Below are positions 1 through 6,478 of a DNA stretch of 10,843 nucleotides, piece by piece. Under the pieces are notes generated by a model. It was not told the origin of the DNA. It made no database searches and saw nothing but the letters and a program-made list of their open reading frames with translations. The DNA is taken from contig JADHXT010000089.1 of NCBI GenBank assembly GCA_016782825.1, forward strand, positions 1 to 10,843, given 5' to 3'. This DNA is from Candidatus Brocadiia bacterium (lineage in GTDB: Bacteria > Planctomycetota > PUPC01 > DSUN01). A program made the position numbers and the translations under genes. Numbering within the stretch: position 1 is the first letter of the stretch; each line of letters opens with the position of its first letter.

Positions 1-180
1 GCCTTTCTGACCGTGGAGCGCGGCAGCGTGCTGGAGGGGGAGGTAGCCGTCCGAGGCGCGCTGCACACGTTTGGCCCCAGCGGCTTCATCCTGAGCCCTG
101 TGGACAATATCCGCGACACGTCGGAGTGTGCGTGGGCCAACACGCTGGCGTTGATCGAGGCGTGGAAGGAAATGCGGTAG
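1..180 (+). CDS. Uroporphyrinogen decarboxylase (URO-D/MtaA-like) family protein, C-terminal end only
   Basis: The frame is open from base 1 to a TAG at 178-180, giving the last 59 residues of a protein that begins outside the window. The stretch FGPSGFILSPVDNIRDTS followed by WANTLALIEAWKEMR matches the usual C-terminal end of URO-D-fold proteins, where a Gly-Gly-Phe-Ile type strand leads into PVDNI and a final helix. In planctomycete-like genomes such proteins are commonly not the haem-pathway enzyme but paralogues resembling methyltransferase components (MtaA/CmuA type). The fragment lacks the active-site region, so substrate cannot be judged. No gene follows on the same strand until 483, so it probably ends its transcript. 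Family assignment is by motif recall; a true HemE is possible but less likely. Confidence 0.72.
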   Translation, partial: AFLTVERGSVLEGEVAVRGALHTFGPSGFILSPVDNIRDTSECAWANTLALIEAWKEMR

Positions 181-190
181 GGCGGAATGT

Positions 191-263
191 GTGGCGGGGT
201 ATCCATAGACCCGGCGCCGCGATCTTCGCCCGCCACCGCCGCGCTTTTCAACCGACGTTCACA
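191..263 (+). repeat. Dispersed structured intergenic repeat, copy 1
   Basis: The stretch 191-236 matches 5491-5536 at 44 of 46 positions, and similarity continues with one gap and three substitutions to 263 (5564 in copy 2). The core is bounded by a perfect 8-bp inverted repeat, GTGGCGGG (191-198) and CCCGCCAC (229-236). Smaller potential stems lie inside (GGGT/ACCC at 197-200 and 209-212, GGCG/CGCC). The copy starts 11 bases after the stop of the URO-D-family gene. No coding frame is convincing across both copies. It could be a REP-like element, an RNA-level structure, or a protein-binding repeat; the sequence does not decide between these. Confidence 0.8.
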
Positions 264-279
264 GAAACGGCGCGGGCCT

Positions 280-352
280 GCAGGACTGTCCGCGGGAGGT
301 CCCGTGCGGGACATGGGCCGGTAGCGTGGCCCGCTGACCCCTGACAGTCTGC
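280..352 (+). other. Multi-stem inverted-repeat element (possible structured RNA or 3' UTR)
   Basis: A closing stem pairs GCA-g-GACTGTC (280-290, one bulged G) with GACAGTCTGC (343-352). Two nested hairpins sit inside: GTCCC-GTGC-GGGAC (299-312) and GGGCC-8 nt-GGCCC (315-332). Together they would fold as a junction of three stems in about 73 nt. The element lies between the URO-D-family gene and the promoter at 412, so it is outside the predicted marR transcript. It could be the end of the upstream transcript, an independent small RNA, or a chance result of high GC. No known RNA family is recognised and there is no U-tract. Confidence 0.4.
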
Positions 353-411
353 GCGTGGGGGGAGCAGGGCCTGCAACGCGCGCCGGGGACGCCATCGACA
401 GGCTCAGGGCC

Positions 412-440
412 TTGACACGCGCTGCTTGGCAGGAGATACT
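412..440 (+). promoter_or_regulatory. Sigma70-type promoter of the marR-ABC-MBL operon
   Basis: A perfect -35 hexamer TTGACA (412-417) is followed after 17 bases by GATACT (435-440), which matches 4 of 6 positions of the -10 consensus. The predicted transcript would start near 447, about 36 bases before the regulator's start codon. Confidence 0.65.
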
Positions 441-447
441 ACACCTG

Positions 448-472
448 TGAACTATTGATGCCTGAACTATTG
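448..472 (+). promoter_or_regulatory. Putative operator: paired direct repeats TGAACTATTG
   Basis: TGAACTATTG occurs at 448-457 and again at 463-472, 15 bases apart start to start. The two copies fill the stretch between the predicted transcription start and the Shine-Dalgarno sequence (GGGAG, 472-476). Between them, TATTGA..TGAACTA also makes an imperfect dyad. Autorepression from such a site next to the promoter is typical of MarR-family operons; binding itself is inferred. Confidence 0.5.
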
Positions 473-482
473 GGAGCCGAGC

Positions 483-980
483 ATGGCATCCACCGACACT
501 GGCGACGACTTGGCCTACGTGCGCGCGGGCATCAGCGCTGACCTCGACACTGTGCTAATCTTCAATCTCCTTCGCACACAGAGCTATCTCGCGCCCTTCA
601 TCGACGCCGACCTGCGCGAGCAGAACCTCACCGGCGCCCAGTTCAACGCCTTGCTGGTACTGCGCGCCGCCGGCGCCGAAGGCCTGCTCATGGGCGAGAT
701 CGGCGAGCGGCTTGTCGTCACGAAGTCGAACGTCACCGGCCTGGTGGACCGCCTGGAACGCCAGAGCCTCGTGGCACGTGGCCAGCATACCGACCGCCGC
801 GCTACCCTCGTGCGGCTCACGGCTGCCGGCGAGCAGCTTCTCGACCGCACGGCTCCTCGCATGGCCAGGCTCCACGCCAAGCTCATCGAGGGCTTCAACG
901 CAAGCGAGAAGCACACCCTCACCAAGCTGCTCACCAAGCTCCGACGCACCCTGCGCCAGCGGCGGAAGGAGACTCTCTGA
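483..980 (+). CDS. MarR-family winged-helix transcriptional regulator
   Basis: A 165-residue protein of normal length for MarR regulators, which act as dimers and release DNA on binding small ligands. Residues 20-45 form the N-terminal dimerisation helix. The winged helix-turn-helix spans roughly 50-115: QNLTGAQFNALLVL, then MGEIGERLVVTKSNVTGLVDRLER (recognition helix about 79-93), then the wing with DRRATLVRLTAAG at 104-116. A basic C-terminal tail (RRTLRQRRKE) follows. The start at 483 is supported by GGGAG 6 bases upstream and by the promoter at 412. The stop overlaps the start of the ABC exporter by one base (TGATG), so the two are co-transcribed and probably coupled. It most likely represses its own operon through the repeats at 448-472. 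The ligand is unknown. Confidence 0.92.
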   Translation: MASTDTGDDLAYVRAGISADLDTVLIFNLLRTQSYLAPFIDADLREQNLTGAQFNALLVLRAAGAEGLLMGEIGERLVVTKSNVTGLVDRLERQSLVARGQHTDRRATLVRLTAAGEQLLDRTAPRMARLHAKLIEGFNASEKHTLTKLLTKLRRTLRQRRKETL

Positions 981-2941
981 TGCGTGGCGGCTGGCGCGGA
1001 GCCATGTCCACGGTGGGGGGCCTCACCCGCACGTACGGCTTGCAGAGGCACTTCACCAAAGAGGGCGTCGACGGGCCTCCGCCGCGCATCGACCGCACGA
1101 GCCTTCAGCGCGTGAGCCGCTACTTCCGCCCCTACGCCAGGCAGTGGCTGGTCGTGCTCATCTGCATCGGCCTGACGGCGGGGCTGAATGTGCTGCCTCC
1201 ATTCTGCGTGGGCACGATCCTTGACCGAGCCATCCCCGACGCCGACATGACGCTGCTGGCCCTGTTGGCCGGCGCGATGGTGGGCCTCGCCCTTGTGTCG
1301 GGCCTGATCGGCGTACTCCAGCAATCGCTCACGGCCAAGGCGGGGCAGAGCATAATGTTCGACCTGCGGAACGAGCTGTTCCGCCACCTGCAACAGATGT
1401 CGCTGCATTTCTACACCGCCACCCGCTCGGGCGAGATCGTCTCGCGGATCAACAACGACGTGAACGCCGTGCAGGGCGTGGCGACGGGCACGCTGGTGGC
1501 CGTGGCCAGCAACGTGGCCACCCTGACCGCCACGTCCATCGCCCTCTTTTCGATGAACTGGCGGCTGACCATCGTGGCCGTGCTGGTGGTGCCCGCCTTC
1601 TACCTGCCGTCGAGGCTGGTGGGCGCCATCCGGCGCCGGCTCGCCGACGACACACAGGAAAGCCAGGCGTCGCTCCTCGCCTTCATGCAGGAGCGGCTGC
1701 ACGTGAGCGGCTCGATCCTCACCAAGATCTTCGGCCAGCAGGAGCCCGACGCCGGGATCTTCGCCGAGCAGAGCGCGCGCGTTCGCGACCTGAACGTCAA
1801 GCAGGCCATCGTCGGGCGGTGGCTGTTCATGATCCTCAGCGTGTTCAGCGCCATGGGTCCCGCGCTCATCTTCTGGTACGGCGGCTACCAGGTGATCCGC
1901 GAGCAGCTCACGCCCGGGCTGCTCGTCGCCTTCGCTGCACTGCTCACCCTGCTGTACCGCCCCCTGGTGCAGCTCGCATCGGTGTATGTGGACGTGCAGG
2001 CGGCCATCGCCGTGTTTGACAGAATCCTCGAATACCTCGACCTCCGGCCGTCCGTCAAGGAGAAGCCCGACGCCCTGGCGCTCGCGCACACGGAAGGACA
2101 CATCGCATTCGAGGGCGTCCGCTTCGCCTATCCTGCAGTCGTGACGACGGGCGAGCCGCCCAACGACGGGGATCCAGACGAGCCAGCCACCGAGCCCTTC
2201 GCCTTGCAGGACGTGAGCTTCGAGATCGCCCCCGGCGAGCAGGTGGCCCTGGTGGGCCCCAGCGGTGCGGGCAAGACCACCATCACCTACCTCGTGCCAC
2301 GCTTCTACGACCCCGATGCCGGCCGCATCACGCTCGATGGACACGACCTGCGCGACCTCGCCCAGGAAAGCATCCGCCAGCACATCGGCGTGGTGACCCA
2401 GGAGACCTTCCTCTTTCACTCCACCATCCGCGAGAACCTGCTCTACGCTCGGCCCGACGCCTTGGAAAGCGAGATGATCGAGGCCTGCCAGACCGCCAAC
2501 ATCCACGACTTCGTGTCCGCGCTCCCCGACGGCTATGGCACGGTGGTGGGCGAGCGCGGGTTCCGCCTCTCGGGCGGCGAGAAGCAGCGGGTCTCCATCG
2601 CCCGAGCGCTCCTCAAGAACCCCACCATCCTGATCCTCGACGAAGCCACCAGCAGCCTCGACGCCACGTCCGAATACCTTATCCAAACGGCACTGGCGAA
2701 GCTGCTGCGGGGGCGCACGTCGCTGGTCATCGCCCACCGCCTCTCGACGATCCTCAACTCCGACCGCATCGTCGTCCTCGACGCCGGACGAGTCGTGGAA
2801 ATCGGCACACACCACGAACTGCTGGACAGGGCGGGCCTCTACGCCGACCTCTTCCACCAGCAGTTCGGGAAGGCATTGCAGTTGGATGGTGAACGACGGG
2901 GAGTGGGACGCGAGAGCACTCGCAAGGAGGAACAGAAATGA
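980..2941 (+). CDS. ABC exporter, fused permease and ATP-binding domains (MsbA/multidrug type)
   Basis: A 653-residue half-transporter that should work as a homodimer or heterodimer in the inner membrane and export lipids, drugs or other hydrophobic compounds. The membrane domain covers about residues 55-340, with hydrophobic segments near 56-76, 91-113, 168-190, 194-214, 281-303 and 311-330. The nucleotide-binding domain has an A-loop Tyr384, Walker A GPSGAGKT (426-433), Q-loop Gln474, signature LSGGE (530-534), Walker B ILILDE (550-555, catalytic Glu555), and switch His586; all key residues are intact. The N-terminus has about 50 residues before the first membrane segment. An acidic, proline-rich insert (about 386-406) lies just after the A-loop. 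The start at 980 has GGAAGGAG 8 bases upstream. It overlaps marR and the MBL-fold gene, so it belongs to an efflux operon under the MarR protein. Substrate cannot be told from sequence. Confidence 0.93.
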   Translation: MRGGWRGAMSTVGGLTRTYGLQRHFTKEGVDGPPPRIDRTSLQRVSRYFRPYARQWLVVLICIGLTAGLNVLPPFCVGTILDRAIPDADMTLLALLAGAMVGLALVSGLIGVLQQSLTAKAGQSIMFDLRNELFRHLQQMSLHFYTATRSGEIVSRINNDVNAVQGVATGTLVAVASNVATLTATSIALFSMNWRLTIVAVLVVPAFYLPSRLVGAIRRRLADDTQESQASLLAFMQERLHVSGSILTKIFGQQEPDAGIFAEQSARVRDLNVKQAIVGRWLFMILSVFSAMGPALIFWYGGYQVIREQLTPGLLVAFAALLTLLYRPLVQLASVYVDVQAAIAVFDRILEYLDLRPSVKEKPDALALAHTEGHIAFEGVRFAYPAVVTTGEPPNDGDPDEPATEPFALQDVSFEIAPGEQVALVGPSGAGKTTITYLVPRFYDPDAGRITLDGHDLRDLAQESIRQHIGVVTQETFLFHSTIRENLLYARPDALESEMIEACQTANIHDFVSALPDGYGTVVGERGFRLSGGEKQRVSIARALLKNPTILILDEATSSLDATSEYLIQTALAKLLRGRTSLVIAHRLSTILNSDRIVVLDAGRVVEIGTHHELLDRAGLYADLFHQQFGKALQLDGERRGVGRESTRKEEQK

Positions 2942-3699
2942 AACCATCGCGTGAACTGGCCATGCTGGCCGCTGCGCTTATCGCACTCGTGAGCGGAGCG
3001 CGAGCCGCACAAGGGAGAAGGAGTGCCCCCATGTTCGAGACCGACGTGGTGAAGACCAGCGTGGGAGAGCTTAAGATCAGCTTCGTGGGACACGGCACGC
3101 TGCAGTTTGCCCTCGGCGACGCCGTCATCCACGTCGACCCCGTGTCGCGCGAGGCCGACTACACCAGGATGCCGAAGGCCGATCTCGTCCTGATCACGCA
3201 CGAGCATGGCGACCACCTGGACGCCGACGCCATCGCCGCCGTGCGCGCGAAGGACACGGTCGTCATCCTCACCGAGCGATGCGCGGCGGCCGTGCCGGGG
3301 AGCACGGTGATGAAGAACGGCGACGTGCGAACCGTGGCAGGACTGAAGGTCGAGGCCGTGCCGGCCTACAACGTCGTGCACAAGCGTCCCTCTGGCGAGC
3401 CGTTCCATCCCCGCGGCAACGGCAACGGCTATGTCATCACCTTCGGCGACACACGCGTCTATGTCGCGGGCGACACCGAGAACATCCCGGAGATGAAGCA
3501 GCTGAAGGACGTCGACGTGGCTTTCCTGCCGATGAACCTGCCCTACACGATGACCCCCGCCATGGTGGCCGACGCCGCCCGAGCCTTCCGGCCGAAGGTC
3601 CTCTACCCCTACCATTTCGGCAAGACCAACACCGCTGAGCTGACCAGACTGCTAGCAGGTGAGAAGTCCATCGAGGTGCGCATCAGGAAGATGGAGTGA
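2938..3699 (+). CDS. Exported metallo-beta-lactamase-fold hydrolase (UlaG-like/Lactamase_B_3 type)
   Basis: A 253-residue protein with a metallo-beta-lactamase fold. The metal-binding motif THEHGDHLD is at 87-95 (His88, His90, Asp92, His93), with further likely ligands Asp179 in VAGDTE and His226 in YPYHFG. The length and the layout (FVGHGTLQF near 49, then the motif, then GDT and PYH) fit the UlaG-like/UPF0173 branch rather than true beta-lactamases. Residues 1-26 (MKPSRELAML then AAALIALVSGARAAQG) look like a Sec signal peptide, so the protein is probably periplasmic. The start at 2938 has AAGGAGG 7 bases upstream and overlaps the ABC gene's stop as ATGA. A second start, Met32 at 3031, has AGGAG about 8 bases upstream and would give a cytosolic form. 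Its operon position suggests it acts on a compound linked to the exporter. The reaction is not known. Confidence 0.88.
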   Translation: MKPSRELAMLAAALIALVSGARAAQGRRSAPMFETDVVKTSVGELKISFVGHGTLQFALGDAVIHVDPVSREADYTRMPKADLVLITHEHGDHLDADAIAAVRAKDTVVILTERCAAAVPGSTVMKNGDVRTVAGLKVEAVPAYNVVHKRPSGEPFHPRGNGNGYVITFGDTRVYVAGDTENIPEMKQLKDVDVAFLPMNLPYTMTPAMVADAARAFRPKVLYPYHFGKTNTAELTRLLAGEKSIEVRIRKME

Positions 3700-3772
3700 A
3701 CCGTACAGAACTTGCCGCCTGTGCATGTGCAGGGCGAGGGGTGCCGAATGGCGCTCCCCCTTGTGGTCTTCC

Positions 3773-3804
3773 GTCGCCCGATCGCTGCAGGATGCGAGGG
3801 CGAC
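3773..3804. terminator. Inverted repeat between convergent genes (possible terminator)
   Basis: GTCGCCC (3773-3779) pairs with GGGCGAC (3798-3804), and TCGC (3782-3785) with GCGA (3794-3797), an 11-bp stem with a two-base bulge. It lies 73 bases after the MBL-fold stop and 106 bases beyond the convergent PQQ-like gene's stop. There is no T-tract on either side, so intrinsic termination is uncertain. Confidence 0.35.
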
Positions 3805-3829
3805 CAGATCCCATACGTGTGGCCGCCAG

Positions 3830-3847
3830 GTCTCCAAGGCGGGAGAC
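3830..3847. terminator. Second inverted repeat in the convergent spacer
   Basis: GTCTCC (3830-3835) and GGAGAC (3842-3847) form a perfect 6-bp stem with a 6-base loop, about 63 bases beyond the stop of the minus-strand gene. It has no T-tract. Together with 3773-3804 it may slow or stop convergent transcription. The rest of 3700-3909 shows nothing else I can name. Confidence 0.3.
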
Positions 3848-3909
3848 GTGACCAACAGGGCGGCAGTCGGTCGAGGCCCCCCGCGCCCCGATTCGCGCGA
3901 GCGGGACGC

Positions 3910-5139
3910 TCACTCGATGGTCAACAGCGTCACCGTATCCCTGTCCTTCACAAAGACTCGGTTGCCGGCGATCATTGGGTGCGCGTAGGTCGGGGTGTCG
4001 GACACCTTGATCCGCGCCAGCTCCTCATACTGCTTGCCGCTGGGCTTGAAGACGATGAGTTCCGACGTGCTGGGCAGAGCCAGCATGACCGAGCCGGCGG
4101 CGACGATGGCCGCGAAGCCCCGGCCGTGCCGGGCGGTGTCGATCCAGGCCGTCTTCCCATTCTGCGCGTTGATGCAGAAGAGACTGCTGCGGTCCGAGAG
4201 GCCGAAGAGGAACCCATCCTTGAGCACCGGCGTGTTGAACTGGACGGCGACGTTCGGGTTGCTCCAGAGCTCCTTGGCGACGAAACCGTCGCCCTGTTTC
4301 TCAATCTTCACAGCCTTGGTGCCCCGCGCCGCCCCCGTGCAAATCACCGTCTGCCCATCGACGATCGGCGTGGCAGCGTTGTAAGCCCTTCGCTGGGGCA
4401 CGAACGGAAGTTGCCACAGGAGCTTCCCATCGGATACGCCGACCCCCACCAGGCTCTTGTCCGTCAGTGTAACGATCTGCTTCGTTCCGTCCACGGTCAA
4501 CAGAGCAGGTGAGGCGTACTCGGGGCCCTCGCCGTCCCAGCGCCACTTCTCGTCGCCGTTGGCGAGGTCATAGGCGATGATCGCTCCCTTGCCTTCTCCG
4601 CCAAGATGCGCGATGGCCAAACCGTCAACGGTGATGGGCGACATCGCGGTGAAGAACTTGGGTACCACCTTGGGGAATGGGTCCTTGCGCCAGATGACCT
4701 TCCCGCTGGCAGCGTCGAGGCAGGAGACGGTTCCGTTGACCCCGAGCGTGACCACCTTGCCCTCGGCCACGGTGGGCGAACTCCTCGGCCCCGGGTGGCG
4801 CGCTGCCGGTCCCGTGGGGGCCTTGGCCGCGTACTTGTCGCGCCAGAGCTCCTTGCCGTCGGCGGCGTTCAGACACAGCGTCACCTCATCCTCGCCCTGC
4901 CGAGCGAAGACATAGAGCTTGTCGCCGACGAGGGCGGGCGTGGCATCGCCCATGCCCACGGTCGTGCGCCACTTCTGCGTGAGGGTCTTCGGCCAGGTCT
5001 GCGGGGCGCTGAAGCCTGTCACCCTTCCATCCCGGTTCGGCCCTCGCCACTGGGGCCAGTCCTGCGCGTAGACCGCTGCCCCGCAGAGCAGAAGCACCAG
5101 GCCAAGGCTCGCACCCGCATGTCCTGTCGTGGATCTCAT
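3910..5139 (-). CDS. Secreted PQQ-like (pyrrolo-quinoline quinone repeat) beta-propeller protein
   Basis: A 409-residue protein with a Sec signal peptide (MRSTTGHAGASLGLVLLLCG then AAVYAQ, cleavage near 25), so periplasmic or outer-membrane associated. The mature N-terminus has DWPQWRGPNRDG (27-38), a hallmark of the large family of PQQ-like propellers in planctomycete-type genomes. Propeller blades end in repeats such as CLNAADGKELWR (89-100), CLDAASGKVIWR (140-151), AYDLANGDEKWRW (189-201), VSDGKLLWQ (235-243) and CINAQNGKTAWI (322-333). The end has PTYAHPMIAGNRVFVKDRD. The family includes BamB-like scaffolds and quinoprotein dehydrogenases; nothing here proves PQQ binding or an enzyme. The start at 5139 is chosen because AAAGGAG lies 7 bases upstream and a signal peptide follows. 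The longer frame from 5259 is excluded because the promoter at 5230-5259 lies inside it. Transcribed alone. Confidence 0.9.
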   Translation of the reverse strand: MRSTTGHAGASLGLVLLLCGAAVYAQDWPQWRGPNRDGRVTGFSAPQTWPKTLTQKWRTTVGMGDATPALVGDKLYVFARQGEDEVTLCLNAADGKELWRDKYAAKAPTGPAARHPGPRSSPTVAEGKVVTLGVNGTVSCLDAASGKVIWRKDPFPKVVPKFFTAMSPITVDGLAIAHLGGEGKGAIIAYDLANGDEKWRWDGEGPEYASPALLTVDGTKQIVTLTDKSLVGVGVSDGKLLWQLPFVPQRRAYNAATPIVDGQTVICTGAARGTKAVKIEKQGDGFVAKELWSNPNVAVQFNTPVLKDGFLFGLSDRSSLFCINAQNGKTAWIDTARHGRGFAAIVAAGSVMLALPSTSELIVFKPSGKQYEELARIKVSDTPTYAHPMIAGNRVFVKDRDTVTLLTIE

Positions 5140-5229
5140 TGTGGCTCCTTTCCGCACTCCCGCGATAGGCTGCTGACGAAGTCGCCCACTCGACCCCTGG
5201 CCGGCCTCGCTGGCCTGCCCCTGGCGGCG

Positions 5230-5259
5230 ATTATATGCGCTCTGCAACAGGGAGTGCAA
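5230..5259 (-). promoter_or_regulatory. Sigma70-type promoter of the PQQ-like gene
   Basis: On the minus strand TTGCAC (5259-5254) is followed after 18 bases by a perfect TATAAT (5235-5230). Transcription would start near 5223, leaving an 80-90-base leader before the start at 5139. Confidence 0.72.
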
Positions 5260-5352
5260 GGGGTTTGCTGACGAGAGTTCGGGATTGGCTTACCTCAAAG
5301 CAGTCCGGGGCCACCGCTGCAGGTACGAGATGCTGCTCGCGATGTTCCTCTG

Positions 5353-5421
5353 TCCGGCGCCATGCGGGAAGCCTCCTGCAACGCATTCTACCCGGCGCCG
5401 TGACGCTTGGGAAGCCCCTGT
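5353..5421 (+). repeat. Degenerate direct repeat in the divergent spacer
   Basis: CCGGCGCCATG then GGAAGCCTCCTGC (5354-5379) recurs as CCGGCGCCGTG then GGAAGCCCCTG (5392-5420), with five more bases between the blocks in the second copy. The match is short and GC-rich, so chance is possible. The surrounding stretch 5260-5490 has no gene I can support. Confidence 0.3.
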
Positions 5422-5490
5422 CGGGTATTGCAGCCACGATCCGAACGAACTGACCCGCCGCCGCGACGCAGAGAACTTGACACCCACCGC

Positions 5491-5564
5491 GTGGCGGGGT
5501 ATCCATAGACCCGGCGCCGCGGTCTTCGCCTGCCACCCGCCGCGCTTCTCAAGTGACGTTCACA
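5491..5564 (+). repeat. Dispersed structured intergenic repeat, copy 2
   Basis: This is the second copy of the element at 191-263, in the same orientation. The bounding stem is GTGGCGGG (5491-5498) with CCTGCCAC (5529-5536). The one change in the stem (C231 to T5531) turns a G-C pair into a G-U pair at RNA level, so the stem can still form on this strand. The other core change (A222 to G5522) is in the internal region. A TTGACA (5477-5482) lies 17 bases before TATCCA inside the repeat, but copy 1 lacks this -35, so it is unlikely to be a general promoter. Confidence 0.8.
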
Positions 5565-5596
5565 CCGTTGACGCCCGCTCAGGCCCAACGCGCCAC

Positions 5597-5625
5597 TTGC
5601 CGCCCCCGCACGATCTGCTTACAAT
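5597..5625 (+). promoter_or_regulatory. Sigma70-type promoter of the small exported protein gene
   Basis: TTGCCG (5597-5602) and TACAAT (5620-5625) are separated by exactly 17 bases. The transcript would start near 5632, about 70 bases before the start codon at 5703. It lies just past repeat copy 2. Confidence 0.6.
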
Positions 5626-5702
5626 GCCTTCGCCTCGTCGCTCGGCCACCCGACGGACGAATGCCGCAGGCCGCGCGGCGCGATGCGGGAAAGGAGACCG
5701 AG

Positions 5703-6338
5703 ATGAGGTGGCTGACCGCCCTGACCGTGCTGAGCTCACTGTCCGTAGGCGCACTTGCGGCAGAGACCCCCGAGCGGATTCGAGAGTTGGCGAAGCGAGA
5801 GTTCGGCGACCGCTTCGGCGGCCTGCGGGGAGAGAAGAAAGTGTCGAAGCTCGTCGCGTCGGTGTGTCGCGGTTGCGAGTTCCACAGAGTACTGATCAAG
5901 TCCAGAAGGCCACTCGAGCCCGGCATGCCGCCCGGCCTCGCCCACCACAGGCTCAACTACCTCGCCGTCGGTCCGAAGCACGCCGTCGCCGTCCGCACGC
6001 CGAAGGATGTCGTCCGGTTCCTCGACGGGCTGCGCATCCCCGTGAAGAACGATCTCGGCGCCCTGGAACGCTGCTTCGTCTTCGCCGAGCTGACCGGCGG
6101 CAAGCTCCGCACGGCCATCCCCCGCAAGAAGAGCCTCTTCCGCCAGTACCAGCAGCAGAAGCAGGACGACTGGGACCTCAAGCTCTCCGGCACCGTCTCA
6201 GGCTGGGACATCGCTCTGACCCTCGAGGTCGACCGCGGCATCGAGTACTGCGTCCGCTGCCGCCTCCGCATCGAGCGAGCCGGCGCCATCTCGATCACTA
6301 ACCAGCGCGTCGTCTACACCTACACCATGTACGAATAG
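5703..6338 (+). CDS. Exported protein of unknown function with two CxxC pairs
   Basis: I do not recognise this 211-residue protein. Residues 1-20 (MRWLTALTVLSSLSVGALAA) form a clear Sec signal peptide with cleavage near ALA-AE, so it is exported. The start at 5703 is chosen over an upstream in-frame ATG at 5553 because AAGGAG lies 6 bases before it, a signal peptide begins there, and the promoter at 5597 lies inside the longer frame. The mature part is basic and soluble. It has CRGC (55-58), a single Cys124, a KLRTAIPRKKSLFRQYQQQKQDD stretch in the middle, and CVRC (183-186) near the C-terminus (VSGWDIALTLEVDRGIEYC). Two CxxC pairs could make disulfides or bind metal. The strand-rich C-terminal third resembles a small beta-domain. 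It appears to be transcribed alone; no neighbour suggests a role. Confidence 0.8.
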   Translation: MRWLTALTVLSSLSVGALAAETPERIRELAKREFGDRFGGLRGEKKVSKLVASVCRGCEFHRVLIKSRRPLEPGMPPGLAHHRLNYLAVGPKHAVAVRTPKDVVRFLDGLRIPVKNDLGALERCFVFAELTGGKLRTAIPRKKSLFRQYQQQKQDDWDLKLSGTVSGWDIALTLEVDRGIEYCVRCRLRIERAGAISITNQRVVYTYTMYE

Positions 6339-6360
6339 CCGCCCGTGCGCCTCCGACCCT

Positions 6361-6386
6361 CGTTGCGATGCTCCAGCGTCGCAACG
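6361..6386 (+). terminator. Stem-loop after the small exported protein gene
   Basis: CGTTGCGA (6361-6368) pairs perfectly with TCGCAACG (6379-6386) around a 10-base loop. It starts 23 bases after the stop at 6338, the usual place for a terminator, but no T-tract follows. Confidence 0.45.
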
Positions 6387-6478
6387 CACTGTCCACCGCG
6401 CCCTCAATGTCGCTTGATCCTGTCTTGCATACGGGGGGCCACTACGCGCACCATCCCGTGGTCGTGCGGGGCCATGTG

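Noticed and set aside
126..344. Shared peptide-like sequence (WRGIHRPGAA...) in open frames over both repeat copies
   Set aside because: The similarity only reflects the DNA repeat; the frames differ afterwards and have no start signals. The inverted-repeat structure explains the conservation better.
584..2947. A 787-codon open frame on the minus strand opposite marR and the ABC exporter
   Set aside because: It mirrors two genes with intact domains and catalytic motifs. Its His/Gly/Val/Glu-rich sequence has no recognisable fold, and long antisense frames are expected in GC-rich codon usage.
5477..5505. TTGACA-17-TATCCA promoter reaching into repeat copy 2
   Set aside because: The -10 matches only 3 of 6 positions and copy 1 has no equivalent -35, so it is probably a chance match; the promoter at 5597-5625 is better.
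5285..6301. A 338-codon plus-strand frame covering the divergent spacer and the small exported protein gene
   Set aside because: It runs through the repeat and promoter region, is extremely Arg-rich, and is out of frame with the gene that has a signal peptide and ribosome site.
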